Below, one piece after another: positions 25,554 to 32,149 of a DNA stretch of 32,258 nt. Under the pieces are notes generated by a model, which was not told the origin of the DNA, searched no databases, and was given only the letters and a program-made list of their open reading frames with translations. The position numbers were made by a program, and so were the translations under genes. Each line of letters opens with the position of its first letter. The stretch's first letter is position 1. This DNA comes from Duncaniella sp. (lineage in GTDB: Bacteria; Bacteroidota; Bacteroidia; Bacteroidales; Muribaculaceae): contig JAIDUB010000101.1 in assembly GCA_029060405.1 (NCBI GenBank), positions 1 to 32,258 on the forward strand, in the 5' to 3' direction.

Positions 25554-25741
25554 ACAGTTAGAGGCCTTCGCATTGCCCGGATTCGTAGAACGGACAACGC
25601 AGAGGCCTCGCGCAAATATGCAACGCCATTCGGCACGATGCTCTCGCATCAATACCGGACGAACATGGTTACATATCCACAAAGGCGTCCGTCGCTGCCA
25701 CATTCCTGACGAATCCTGAAAGTTGCGAAGTTTCTAACTGT
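25554..25741 (-). ncRNA. Structured leader RNA or small RNA, family not recognised
   Basis: Read on the minus strand: a perfect 9-bp closing helix (ACAGTTAGA at the 5' end, 25741-25733, with TCTAACTGT at 25562-25554) encloses at least three hairpins. These are GGACG...CGTCC (25690-25657) with an inner UGUGG/CCAUG stem; an 11-bp stem capped by a GAGA (GNRA) tetraloop, GATGC-GAGA-GCATC (25650-25637); and a 19-position stem, GAGGCCT...AGGCCTC (25609-25561), with one mismatch and three G-U pairs. The G-U pairs and the GNRA loop exist only on the minus strand, the strand of the downstream gene. A promoter lies upstream and a terminator-like hairpin downstream. It could be a riboswitch-like leader or an independent RNA. 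Confidence 0.6.
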
Positions 25742-25828
25742 CAAGAAAGAGCGCTAAGTAACGCTTTTCATATGTCATTGCATCCCACCCCGTGCCCATA
25801 TCGGGCCTCCGCGGGCGATATGCACTGG

Positions 25829-25860
25829 CAAAGATACAAATACTCTTGAGTTTGAGCAAA
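25829..25860 (-). promoter_or_regulatory. Promoter of the leader RNA and downstream genes
   Basis: On the minus strand TTTG (25857-25860), a 20-bp spacer, and TATCTTTG (25829-25836): one of the best consensus matches in the window. It predicts transcription from about 25822 and a leader of about 355 nt before the ATG at 25467. Hairpin-forming sequence (25792-25825) and a short GCG/CGC hairpin (25748-25767) lie between it and the structured element. Confidence 0.7.
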
Positions 25861-25950
25861 TTTTTTACGCTCCTTAAATGAAAATGTTGGCCTGTATAGG
25901 ATCGGCACATACCGCGCGACAGTCATTAACCACGACTTCTCGCCATGGAA

Positions 25951-26151
25951 AACCGCGAAGCGGTGCCGTTGTGATTAACCGCGGGTGCAGCCCGCGGAAA
26001 AGGGACACGATAGATATAGAGCCGCGAAGCGGCGACGTCGTGTGAATATAGTTGCTTTTACGACATCGCCGCTTTGCGGCTCAGATAGTTTCGAGATACT
26101 TCCCTCCGCGGGCTACACCCGCGGTTAATGACGACCGCGCCGCTTCGCGGC
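25951..26151. repeat. Nested inverted repeat of about 200 bp
   Basis: The two halves are reverse complements over roughly 90 bp with a short centre at 26042-26059. Each half has two conserved blocks: CCGCGAAGCGG plus ATTAACCGCGGGTG(C/T)AGCCCGCGG (outer), and GAGCCGC(G/A)AAGCGGCGA(C/T)GTCGT (inner). The blocks are themselves palindromic: 25951-25963, 25979-25997, 26021-26033, 26068-26080, 26106-26124, 26139-26151. No ORF of note. It is adjacent to the right copy of the long repeat. Confidence 0.85.
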
Positions 26152-26161
26152 TTAGTTTTTC

Positions 26162-26607
26162 AAAACCAGTACAAGCATCCACAGGATACCCTTATGTCAC
26201 CGCTGATAGAGCGTGGCAAAAGCGGTGCCGGCTCAATCGACCGCTCCCCCGCACTTTCTGACAACAATGTGCCTCCGGCACACATAGCCGGCTCTGTCAC
26301 CCGCAGCGCGGGTGATTGCATAATAGCGTGGTGGTTGAGGCCACGCCGAAACCCCACGAAATAAATGGCTTATATATTCCGCACGCGCAGGCGCGTGTGC
26401 GAGCATCGCAGCGACGGCTGGATTGGCTGCTTGTCACTGCTTGCACACGCTCCCGCGTGTGCATTTTCTTGGGGTAATGATTTGACGCAGGGTTCGGCAC
26501 GGCCTCAACCCTACGCCATTATGCGTTCACCTGCGCTGCAGGTGATTTATGTGGGTAAAGATGCTTTTGTCGCGCACCATTAGTTGTGGACGCGATTAAT
26601 CGCGTCC
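26162..26607. repeat. Long dispersed repeat, right copy (hairpin array)
   Basis: Direct-orientation counterpart of 22421-22806, sharing the same order of small palindromes (GTGCCTCCGGCAC, CACCCGCAGCGCGGGTG, GCACGCGCAGGCGCGTGTGC, a GCACACGC/GTGTGC hairpin, CACCTGCGCTGCAGGTG). It carries roughly 55 extra bp near 26221-26275. The ORFs running through it are repeat translation, not genes. Confidence 0.85.
26588..26607 (-). terminator. Palindrome after the rluA-family gene
   Basis: GGACGCGATT-AATCGCGTCC, a perfect 20-bp palindrome 12 bp past the pseudouridine synthase stop. It lacks a clear U-tract on the minus strand, so its role as terminator is uncertain; it corresponds to the GACGCGA hairpin ending the left repeat copy. 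Confidence 0.4.
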
Positions 26608-26619
26608 GTACTTTATGGG

Positions 26620-27534
26620 TTATTTCATCGCCTTTTCGAAGGAGATGGGGACGGGGGTGGTGAATTCCATCAGCTTGCGGGTGACGGGATGGATGAATTT
26701 CAGCGTCTGGGCATGGAGACACATACGGTGGGCGGGCGAGGGCTTGCCTCCGTAGCGGCGGTCGCCGGAGATGGGGCAGCCGAGGTCTTTCATGTGCACG
26801 CGTATCTGATTCTTGCGGCCGGTGTCGAGCGACAGCTCCACGAGCGAGTAGCCGTGGCCCGAAGCGAGGGTGCGGTAGCGCGTGACGGCGAGTTTGCCTT
26901 CCTCGGGATTTTTGGTGGAATACACCTCATAGCGCGAATTTTCGGCCAGATAGCTGCGGTAGGAGCCTTCTTCGGGGTCGGGGCGGCCGTCGACGAGCGC
27001 CACGTATTTGCGCTCGCGCACCATGTTTTTCCAGTTATACTGCATGGCTTCCTTGGCTTCCTCGGTCTTGGCAAACATCATCAGTCCCGACGTGTCGCGG
27101 TCGAGGCGGTGGATGATAAAGAGCTTGTTGGCGGGATTCTGCCACTTCACCCATTCGCGCAGCAGCTCGTAGGCGGTGCCGTCCTTGATCTTGTCGGTAC
27201 CCATCGAGAGGAGTCCGTAGCCTTTGTTGACCACGATGATATCGTCGTCTTCGTAGAGGATTTTCAGGCGGCGGTTGTAGAACGTGCGGAACTCGCGGGT
27301 GAAGTTGACCTTCACCACCGAGCCGGGATGAACCGGGGTGTCAAACTGCGTGGTCACGGCGCCGTTGACCATCACCTGATTGTGGGCGAGTTTCTGCTTG
27401 ATGGCGGTGCGTGACTGCTCGGGCATCGAGGCTATGAGGAAGTCGATGAGGCGGCCTTCAGAATCGGCACAGAAAGTCTTGATGACATCGGGGCGGTAGG
27501 TCTGCCCACGGTCGGAATCGTTGCGGCGTGGCAT
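26620..27534 (-). CDS. RluA family 23S rRNA/tRNA pseudouridine synthase
   Basis: A 304-residue pseudouridine synthase that isomerises specific uridines in structured RNA. Residues about 18-80 are an S4-like RNA-binding domain; about 92-290 the catalytic domain. Motif II is HRLDRDTSG at 142-150, giving D145 as the catalytic Asp. Other family segments are DDDIIVVNKGYGLLSMG and the C-terminal TGRKNQIRVHMKDLGCPISGDRRYGG. The target uridine cannot be assigned (RluA, RluC and RluD share these motifs). It starts 6 bp after the topA stop, so the two are co-transcribed. Confidence 0.94.
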   Translation of the reverse strand: MPRRNDSDRGQTYRPDVIKTFCADSEGRLIDFLIASMPEQSRTAIKQKLAHNQVMVNGAVTTQFDTPVHPGSVVKVNFTREFRTFYNRRLKILYEDDDIIVVNKGYGLLSMGTDKIKDGTAYELLREWVKWQNPANKLFIIHRLDRDTSGLMMFAKTEEAKEAMQYNWKNMVRERKYVALVDGRPDPEEGSYRSYLAENSRYEVYSTKNPEEGKLAVTRYRTLASGHGYSLVELSLDTGRKNQIRVHMKDLGCPISGDRRYGGKPSPAHRMCLHAQTLKFIHPVTRKLMEFTTPVPISFEKAMK

Positions 27535-27540
27535 GGCTGA

Positions 27541-29871
27541 TTATTTTTTAGCGGCGCGGCGCGTCGTGGTCTTTTTGGGTTTGGAATCCTGATCGGCTAT
27601 GATGGCCATCACGTCGTCGATGGTGAGCGCGGCGGCATCGGTCACGGTCTTGGGTATCTTGTAGTTGGACTTCTTGTAGGAGATATATGGTCCGAAGCGG
27701 CCGTGAAGTATGCTTATGTCGTCGTTGCCCTCGAAGGTCTTGATCACCTTCTCGGCATCGGCCTTGCGCTTGGCGTCGATGAGGGCGATAGCCTCGTCGA
27801 TGGTTATGGACGTGGGAGCATAGTCGGCGGGGATGGACACGAATTTACCGTCGTGGCGCAGGTAGGGTCCGAAGCGGCCTATGGCAGCCACCACGGCTTT
27901 GCCTTCATATTCGCCCACGGTGCGGGGCAGCTCGAATAGCTTGAGCGCCTGCTCGAGGGTGAGGTCAAAGATCGACTGGTCTTTGCGGAGCGATGCGAAG
28001 CGGGGTTTTGCGTCGCCCTCGCCGGTGCCTATCTGCACTACCGGGCCGAAGCGGCCTATCTTGACGCTGACGGGCTCACCGGTAGCGGGATCGGTGCCGA
28101 GCATGCGCTCGCCCACCTTGTGCTCGGTGCGTGTCTCGGCGGCCTTGTCGACCTGCGGGTGAAAGAGCTTGTAGAAGCGTGCTATTTCCTTCTGCCACTC
28201 CGAGTTACCCTCGGCAATATGGTCAAATTTCTGCTCCATCTCGGCAGTGAAATCATAGTCGAGTATGTCGGGGAAATTCTCGGTGAGGTATTCGTTGACG
28301 ATCACGCCGGTGTCGGTGGGCAGCAGCTTGCCCTTGTCGCCGCCGGCTATCTCGGTGTGGACTGATGATGTTATCTTGCCATTGTCGTCGAGAGTGAGCA
28401 CCGTGAGGTCGCGTGGAGTGCCCTGTTTCTCACCCTTTTCCACATACTCACGGGCCTGAATGGTGGAGATGGTGGGGGCGTAGGTCGACGGGCGCCCTAT
28501 GCCGAGTTCCTCCATCTTCTTCACGAGCGATGCCTCGGTGTAGCGGGGCGGGGCGAGGGTGTAGCGCTCGGTAGCGGTGACATCGGCGGCCGTAAGGGTC
28601 TCGCCTACGGTCATAGGCGGCAGCATCGACTCGTTTTCCTGCTCGGTCTCGTCATCGGTACTCTCGAAGTATACGCGCAGGAATCCGTCAAATTTCACCA
28701 CTTCGCCCGTGGCGGTGAAATGCTCGGGGCGATGCTCGGGCAGAATCTCCACGGTTGTTTTCTCGATCTGCGCGTCGGCCATCTGCGAGGCGAGGGTGCG
28801 CTGGCGTATGAGGCGGTACAGGCGCTTTTCCTGAGCGGTGCCGTCGATGGTCTCCTTTTCCACATAGGTGGGACGGATGGCCTCGTGAGCCTCCTGCGCG
28901 CCTTTCGATGAAGTGTGATACTTGCGTATGTGCAGGTATTTCTCGCCGAGTTCGGCGGTGATGAGCGAGGCTATGGAATTGAGCGCGAGTTGCGATAGAT
29001 TGAGCGAGTCGGTACGCATGTAAGTGATGTGTCCGGCCTCATAAAGGCGCTGGGCTACCATCATGGTCTGCGATACGGTGAAGCCGAGCTTGCGCGATGC
29101 CTCCTGCTGGAGAGTGGAGGTGGTGAATGGGGGCGCGGGCGACTTCTTGAGCGGCTTGACGCTTATATCGGCCACCTTATAGTTGCCCTTGGCGCAGTCG
29201 GCGAGAAACTCGCGGGCTGCTTCCTCGGTGGGCAGGCGGCGCGACAGCTCGGCGCGGAGCACGGTGCCGTCAGGGAGCGTAAACCGTGCCGTGACGCGGA
29301 AATAAGGCTCCGACTTGAAATTTTCCACTTCTTTCTCGCGGTCGACAATCAGGCGTACGGCCACCGACTGCACACGGCCGGCCGACAGCGACGGCTTGAT
29401 CTTGCGCCACAGCACGGGCGACAGCTCGAAGCCAACGATGCGGTCGAGCACACGGCGCGCCTGCTGGGCGTCGACAAGATCTATATCGATGTCGCGGGGA
29501 TTCTCGATAGCGTTGAGTATGGCGTTTTTGGTAATCTCGTGAAATACTATGCGGCGCGTCTTGGCCGGGTCGAGTCCGAGCACCTCATAGAGATGCCATG
29601 CGATAGCCTCACCCTCGCGGTCCTCATCGGAAGCCAGCCACACGGTCTCGGCCTCCTTGGCTGCCTTCTTCAATTCAGCCACGAGCTGTTTCTTATCAGC
29701 CGGAATTTCATATACGGGGGTGAAGTCATGGTCAACGTCGATGCTTATGTCTTTTTTGCGCAGGTCGCGGATATGGCCGTAGCTCGACAATACCTTATAG
29801 TCCTTGCCGAGAAACTTTTCTATTGTCTTGGCCTTGGCCGGAGACTCTACTATAACGAGATTTTTCACCAT
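27541..29871 (-). CDS. topA: DNA topoisomerase I
   Basis: A 776-residue type IA topoisomerase relaxing negative supercoils. TOPRIM domain: E9 in VESPAKAKTI, and D82-E83-D84 in SDEDREGEA. The active-site tyrosine is Y284 in HITYMRTDS; SAGRVQSVA near 163-171 is also typical. The C-terminal region has no zinc ribbons (the only Cys lies at about 226) but has TopoI_C-type repeats (GRFGPVVQIG, GRFGPYLRHDGKFVSIP, GRFGPYISYKKSNYKIPK) and a basic end KKTTTRRAAKK for DNA binding. First gene of an operon with the pseudouridine synthase. Confidence 0.97.
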   Translation of the reverse strand: MVKNLVIVESPAKAKTIEKFLGKDYKVLSSYGHIRDLRKKDISIDVDHDFTPVYEIPADKKQLVAELKKAAKEAETVWLASDEDREGEAIAWHLYEVLGLDPAKTRRIVFHEITKNAILNAIENPRDIDIDLVDAQQARRVLDRIVGFELSPVLWRKIKPSLSAGRVQSVAVRLIVDREKEVENFKSEPYFRVTARFTLPDGTVLRAELSRRLPTEEAAREFLADCAKGNYKVADISVKPLKKSPAPPFTTSTLQQEASRKLGFTVSQTMMVAQRLYEAGHITYMRTDSLNLSQLALNSIASLITAELGEKYLHIRKYHTSSKGAQEAHEAIRPTYVEKETIDGTAQEKRLYRLIRQRTLASQMADAQIEKTTVEILPEHRPEHFTATGEVVKFDGFLRVYFESTDDETEQENESMLPPMTVGETLTAADVTATERYTLAPPRYTEASLVKKMEELGIGRPSTYAPTISTIQAREYVEKGEKQGTPRDLTVLTLDDNGKITSSVHTEIAGGDKGKLLPTDTGVIVNEYLTENFPDILDYDFTAEMEQKFDHIAEGNSEWQKEIARFYKLFHPQVDKAAETRTEHKVGERMLGTDPATGEPVSVKIGRFGPVVQIGTGEGDAKPRFASLRKDQSIFDLTLEQALKLFELPRTVGEYEGKAVVAAIGRFGPYLRHDGKFVSIPADYAPTSITIDEAIALIDAKRKADAEKVIKTFEGNDDISILHGRFGPYISYKKSNYKIPKTVTDAAALTIDDVMAIIADQDSKPKKTTTRRAAKK

Positions 29872-29909
29872 TTACACATTAATTATAAAGTGGAATCGAT
29901 TTCAGCCCA

Positions 29910-29917
29910 CAAAGGTA
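29910..29917 (-). promoter_or_regulatory. -7 box of the topA promoter
   Basis: TACCTTTG on the minus strand, 39 bp before the topA ATG. A TTTG at 29934-29937 is 16 bp upstream, closer than the usual 19-20. Promoter likely; exact -33 uncertain. Confidence 0.5.
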
Positions 29918-30047
29918 GGAGAAATTTTTAAAACAAAACGCCCCCGCGGTGAAAAAAGTTGTAAAACCCTGCGCGCGACTTTCATGCGCGGCATTCATCG
30001 CCCCGGATTCGGCCGTATATGAAATGCACATGAATGAATGTGCAAGA

Positions 30048-30145
30048 TAAGCACGAAAAATCTCGTAAAAACAGCTTATTTTATCAAAAATGTAAAAATA
30101 AGTATGTGTTGCTTATGCTTATTTTTACAAAAATGTTTGAATAAG
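30048..30145. repeat. Upstream pair of 28-bp AT-rich palindromes
   Basis: Two 28-bp units, arms CTTATTTT and AAAATAAG (second copy TGAATAAG) around a CAAAAATG core, at 30075-30102 and 30118-30145, with a 15-bp spacer (43 bp start to start). The first is identical to the unit at 31641-31668, and the similarity extends left to 30048, giving a 55-bp direct repeat with 31614-31668. The second unit contains the -33 box of the ATPase promoter. Confidence 0.9.
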
Positions 30146-30166
30146 AAGTTTTTTGTTGTATTTTTG
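30136..30166 (+). promoter_or_regulatory. Promoter of the ATPase gene
   Basis: TTTG (30136-30139), a 19-bp spacer, TATTTTTG (30159-30166): an ideal Bacteroidetes promoter 26 bp before the ATG. The -33 box forms part of the right arm of the 28-bp palindrome, so a protein bound there would compete with RNA polymerase. Confidence 0.75.
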
Positions 30167-30191
30167 TGCTTGAAATCACAATGAAACGATT

Positions 30192-31616
30192 ATGGTAAAT
30201 TTCCCCGAAGAACAGATATTGAAACGAATGGTGCTTGACAATCCGTGGTGGAGCAATGGCGCCGTATTCAACGACTTCGACACGATGAAGCCGCGAATGT
30301 TCTTGCGGCCATTCATGGAGCTTGTCACCACATTGCCCAAGGGCAGAAGTGTGATTCTGCTCGGGCCGCGCCGCGTGGGTAAGACCGTGATGATGTTCCA
30401 CACCATAAAAGAACTGCTTCTCTCGGGAGTGGAGGCGCGCAAAATACTTTATCTTAGCGTGGATGCGCCGCTATATAGCGGATTGTCGCTTGAAGAAATG
30501 CTTCACTATCTGCTGAAAGCTTCCAAGGCCGATGCTACTGATGGCCTGTTCTATGTGTTTTTCGACGAAATCCAATATATGAAGGACTGGGAGGTACACC
30601 TGAAAGTATTGTGCGACAGCTACCGGAATATCAGGTTTGTGGCGTCGGGCTCGGCTGCGGCGGCCTTGAAGATGAAATCGATGGAAAGCGGCGCCGGACG
30701 ATTCACCCACTTTTCGCTGCCTCCGCTGCTTTTCTGTGAATATCTCGCCATGGTGGGTGATGATGCTATAGTGGTGCCGGTCAATATTGAATGGTTTGGC
30801 GACAAAGTGCGCGGATATGATGTATTGGATATGTCGAAGTTAAACGAGCGCTTCATCGACTATATCAATTTCGGCGGATATCCCGAAGTGGTGTCGGACA
30901 TGCAGCTGCGAAAAAATCCGGGACGATATATAAAAGAGGACATCGTTGACAAAGTGCTGATGAAAGACCTGCCCGGCCTTTATGGTATAAATGACACCAG
31001 AGACCTCTACCGGCTCTTTGTGCATATCGTTTTCCGCTCGGGTGAGGAGTTTTCCTATGAGGACCTGTCGAAGGAGTCGGGAATAAGAAAGGAAGTGATA
31101 AAGAAATACGTGGATTATCTCGAATCGGCCTTCCTGATAAAAGTGCTATACAAAATCGACGAGAATGCACGGCGGTTTCAGCGCGTCACCACGTTTAAGA
31201 TATATGTCACGAACCCGTCGGTATTTGCGGCGGTATTCTCACCGCTGTCACAGACCGATGCCGCATTTAATCATCTGGTAGAGACGGCTGTATACTGTCA
31301 GCTGGCATGGAATATGCACGATGTCTATTACGCCAACTGGAAAAAAGGTCGCACCCACGGTGAAGTCGACTTGGTAAGACTCGGCACATTGTCGCAGAAG
31401 CCCGACCGTATTGTTGAAATGAAGTGGAGCGACCGATATTATGAGCATCCGTCGGAGCTTAAATCACTGCTCACATTCATGGAGACAAATAGTATGGGGC
31501 GAGCCGTGGTGACGTCGGTATCCGAGACCGGAATAAAGGATATGAATTGCGGAATACTGCACTTTGTCCCTGCCGCGCTCTACGCTTATGTGAAGGGAAT
31601 GGATTGTGTAAATTAA
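30192..31616 (+). CDS. AAA ATPase with winged helix and DUF4143/nuclease-like C-terminus
   Basis: A 474-residue protein of the abundant Bacteroidales AAA_14/DUF4143 family. Walker A GPRRVGKT (58-65), Walker B YVFFDEIQ with D115-E116, and a sensor-like RFVASGSAAAALK (about 148-160). A helical/winged-helix section (about 285-320, YEDLSKESGIRKEVIKKYVDYLESAFLI) precedes the DUF4143 region. Near the C-terminus G-E391-V-D393 and E409-M-K411 fit a PD-(D/E)xK nuclease-like core (ExD...ExK). No signal peptide or membrane span. The cellular role of the family is not established. It stands alone, has its own promoter, and is bracketed by identical palindromic repeats that begin exactly at its stop codon. 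Confidence 0.9.
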   Translation: MVNFPEEQILKRMVLDNPWWSNGAVFNDFDTMKPRMFLRPFMELVTTLPKGRSVILLGPRRVGKTVMMFHTIKELLLSGVEARKILYLSVDAPLYSGLSLEEMLHYLLKASKADATDGLFYVFFDEIQYMKDWEVHLKVLCDSYRNIRFVASGSAAAALKMKSMESGAGRFTHFSLPPLLFCEYLAMVGDDAIVVPVNIEWFGDKVRGYDVLDMSKLNERFIDYINFGGYPEVVSDMQLRKNPGRYIKEDIVDKVLMKDLPGLYGINDTRDLYRLFVHIVFRSGEEFSYEDLSKESGIRKEVIKKYVDYLESAFLIKVLYKIDENARRFQRVTTFKIYVTNPSVFAAVFSPLSQTDAAFNHLVETAVYCQLAWNMHDVYYANWKKGRTHGEVDLVRLGTLSQKPDRIVEMKWSDRYYEHPSELKSLLTFMETNSMGRAVVTSVSETGIKDMNCGILHFVPAALYAYVKGMDCVN

Positions 31617-31751
31617 GCATGAAAATTCTCGCTAAAACTACTTATTTTATCAAAAATGTAAAAATAAGCATTATGTAAATAGTCTTATTTTGACAAAAAT
31701 GTAAAAATAAGCATGTTTTTAAGGTGAAAACATACTTATTTTGCATAAATG
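31614..31751. repeat. Downstream pair (plus half copy) of 28-bp AT-rich palindromes
   Basis: Full units at 31641-31668 and 31684-31711, again 43 bp start to start with a 15-bp spacer, and a half unit (CTTATTTT...CATAAATG) at 31735-31751. The first unit is identical to 30075-30102. The longer 55-bp match begins at 31614, the TAA stop of the ATPase gene. Confidence 0.9.
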
Positions 31752-31795
31752 GAGAGGGCGGGTCATAATCGCACCGCAAGGAGTGAGGCTGCATG

Positions 31796-31803
31796 TAATT
31801 TTG
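31796..31803 (+). promoter_or_regulatory. -7 box before the small acidic ORF
   Basis: TAATTTTG, exact TAnnTTTG, followed by GCAG and an ATG 27 bp later; the arrangement is very like the Lrp promoter at 9817. No clear -33 box. Confidence 0.5.
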
Positions 31804-31829
31804 CAGCGTAAATCTTAATACCCGTATTT

Positions 31830-32042
31830 ATGTCAGAAACAGTAGAAACACCACCCGCAACGGAGAGCGCTGACTCTCCCGCCACTTCATCGCCACCCGC
31901 CGACGCGGGAGCCGCCGACTCACTTGGTACTTTTGAATTGCTTCGAGCCCCGGGTTCGTCGGATGAGCAGATAGCTTCCTCCCCCGACGAAGATGTCACC
32001 GCATCGGTCCTGTCGCGTCCCCGCCGAAGTGTGTGGGATTAG
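31830..32042 (+). CDS. Small acidic low-complexity protein, unknown
   Basis: A 70-residue ORF (MSETVETPPATESADSPATS...) rich in Ser, Ala, Pro, Glu and Asp, ending with a basic-aromatic tail RPRRSVWD. It has a -7 box at the right distance and a stop that coincides with the start of a heptamer array, so it may be real; composition alone would also allow a chance ORF. No signal peptide, membrane span or known domain. Probably disordered. Confidence 0.45.
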   Translation: MSETVETPPATESADSPATSSPPADAGAADSLGTFELLRAPGSSDEQIASSPDEDVTASVLSRPRRSVWD

Positions 32043-32145
32043 GGTTTAGGTTTTAGGGGTTAGGTTTTAGGTTTTAGGGATTAGGGTTTAGGGTTTAGGG
32101 ATTAGGTTTTAGGGGTTAGGCTTTAGGCTTGAGGCTTTAGGGGCG
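32041..32145. repeat. Heptamer array (AGGNNTT)n
   Basis: About 15 units of a 7-bp repeat with invariant AGG and TT and two variable bases (AGGGTTT, AGGTTTT, AGGGATT, AGGGGTT, AGGCTTT), starting in the TAG stop of the preceding ORF. It resembles plant-type telomere repeats only by chance of composition. Confidence 0.9.
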
Positions 32146-32149
32146 ATGT

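Noticed and set aside
25314-25703. Two overlapping minus-strand ORFs (129 and 100 aa) in the leader and start of the unknown gene
   Set aside because: They run across the structured RNA and terminator-like hairpin, overlap the better-supported ORF in other frames and have no recognisable domain.
26052-26583. Several short ORFs in the right repeat copy
   Set aside because: They are translations of palindromic repeat DNA; similar frames appear at the left copy with frame changes.
30075-30145. CRISPR-like array (28-bp repeats with spacers)
   Set aside because: Spacers are only 15 bp, there are two repeats per side, the repeats are full palindromes, and no cas gene is present.
32041-32145. Telomere of a linear replicon
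   Set aside because: The units are variable and followed by more ordinary tandem repeats; Bacteroidales chromosomes are circular.
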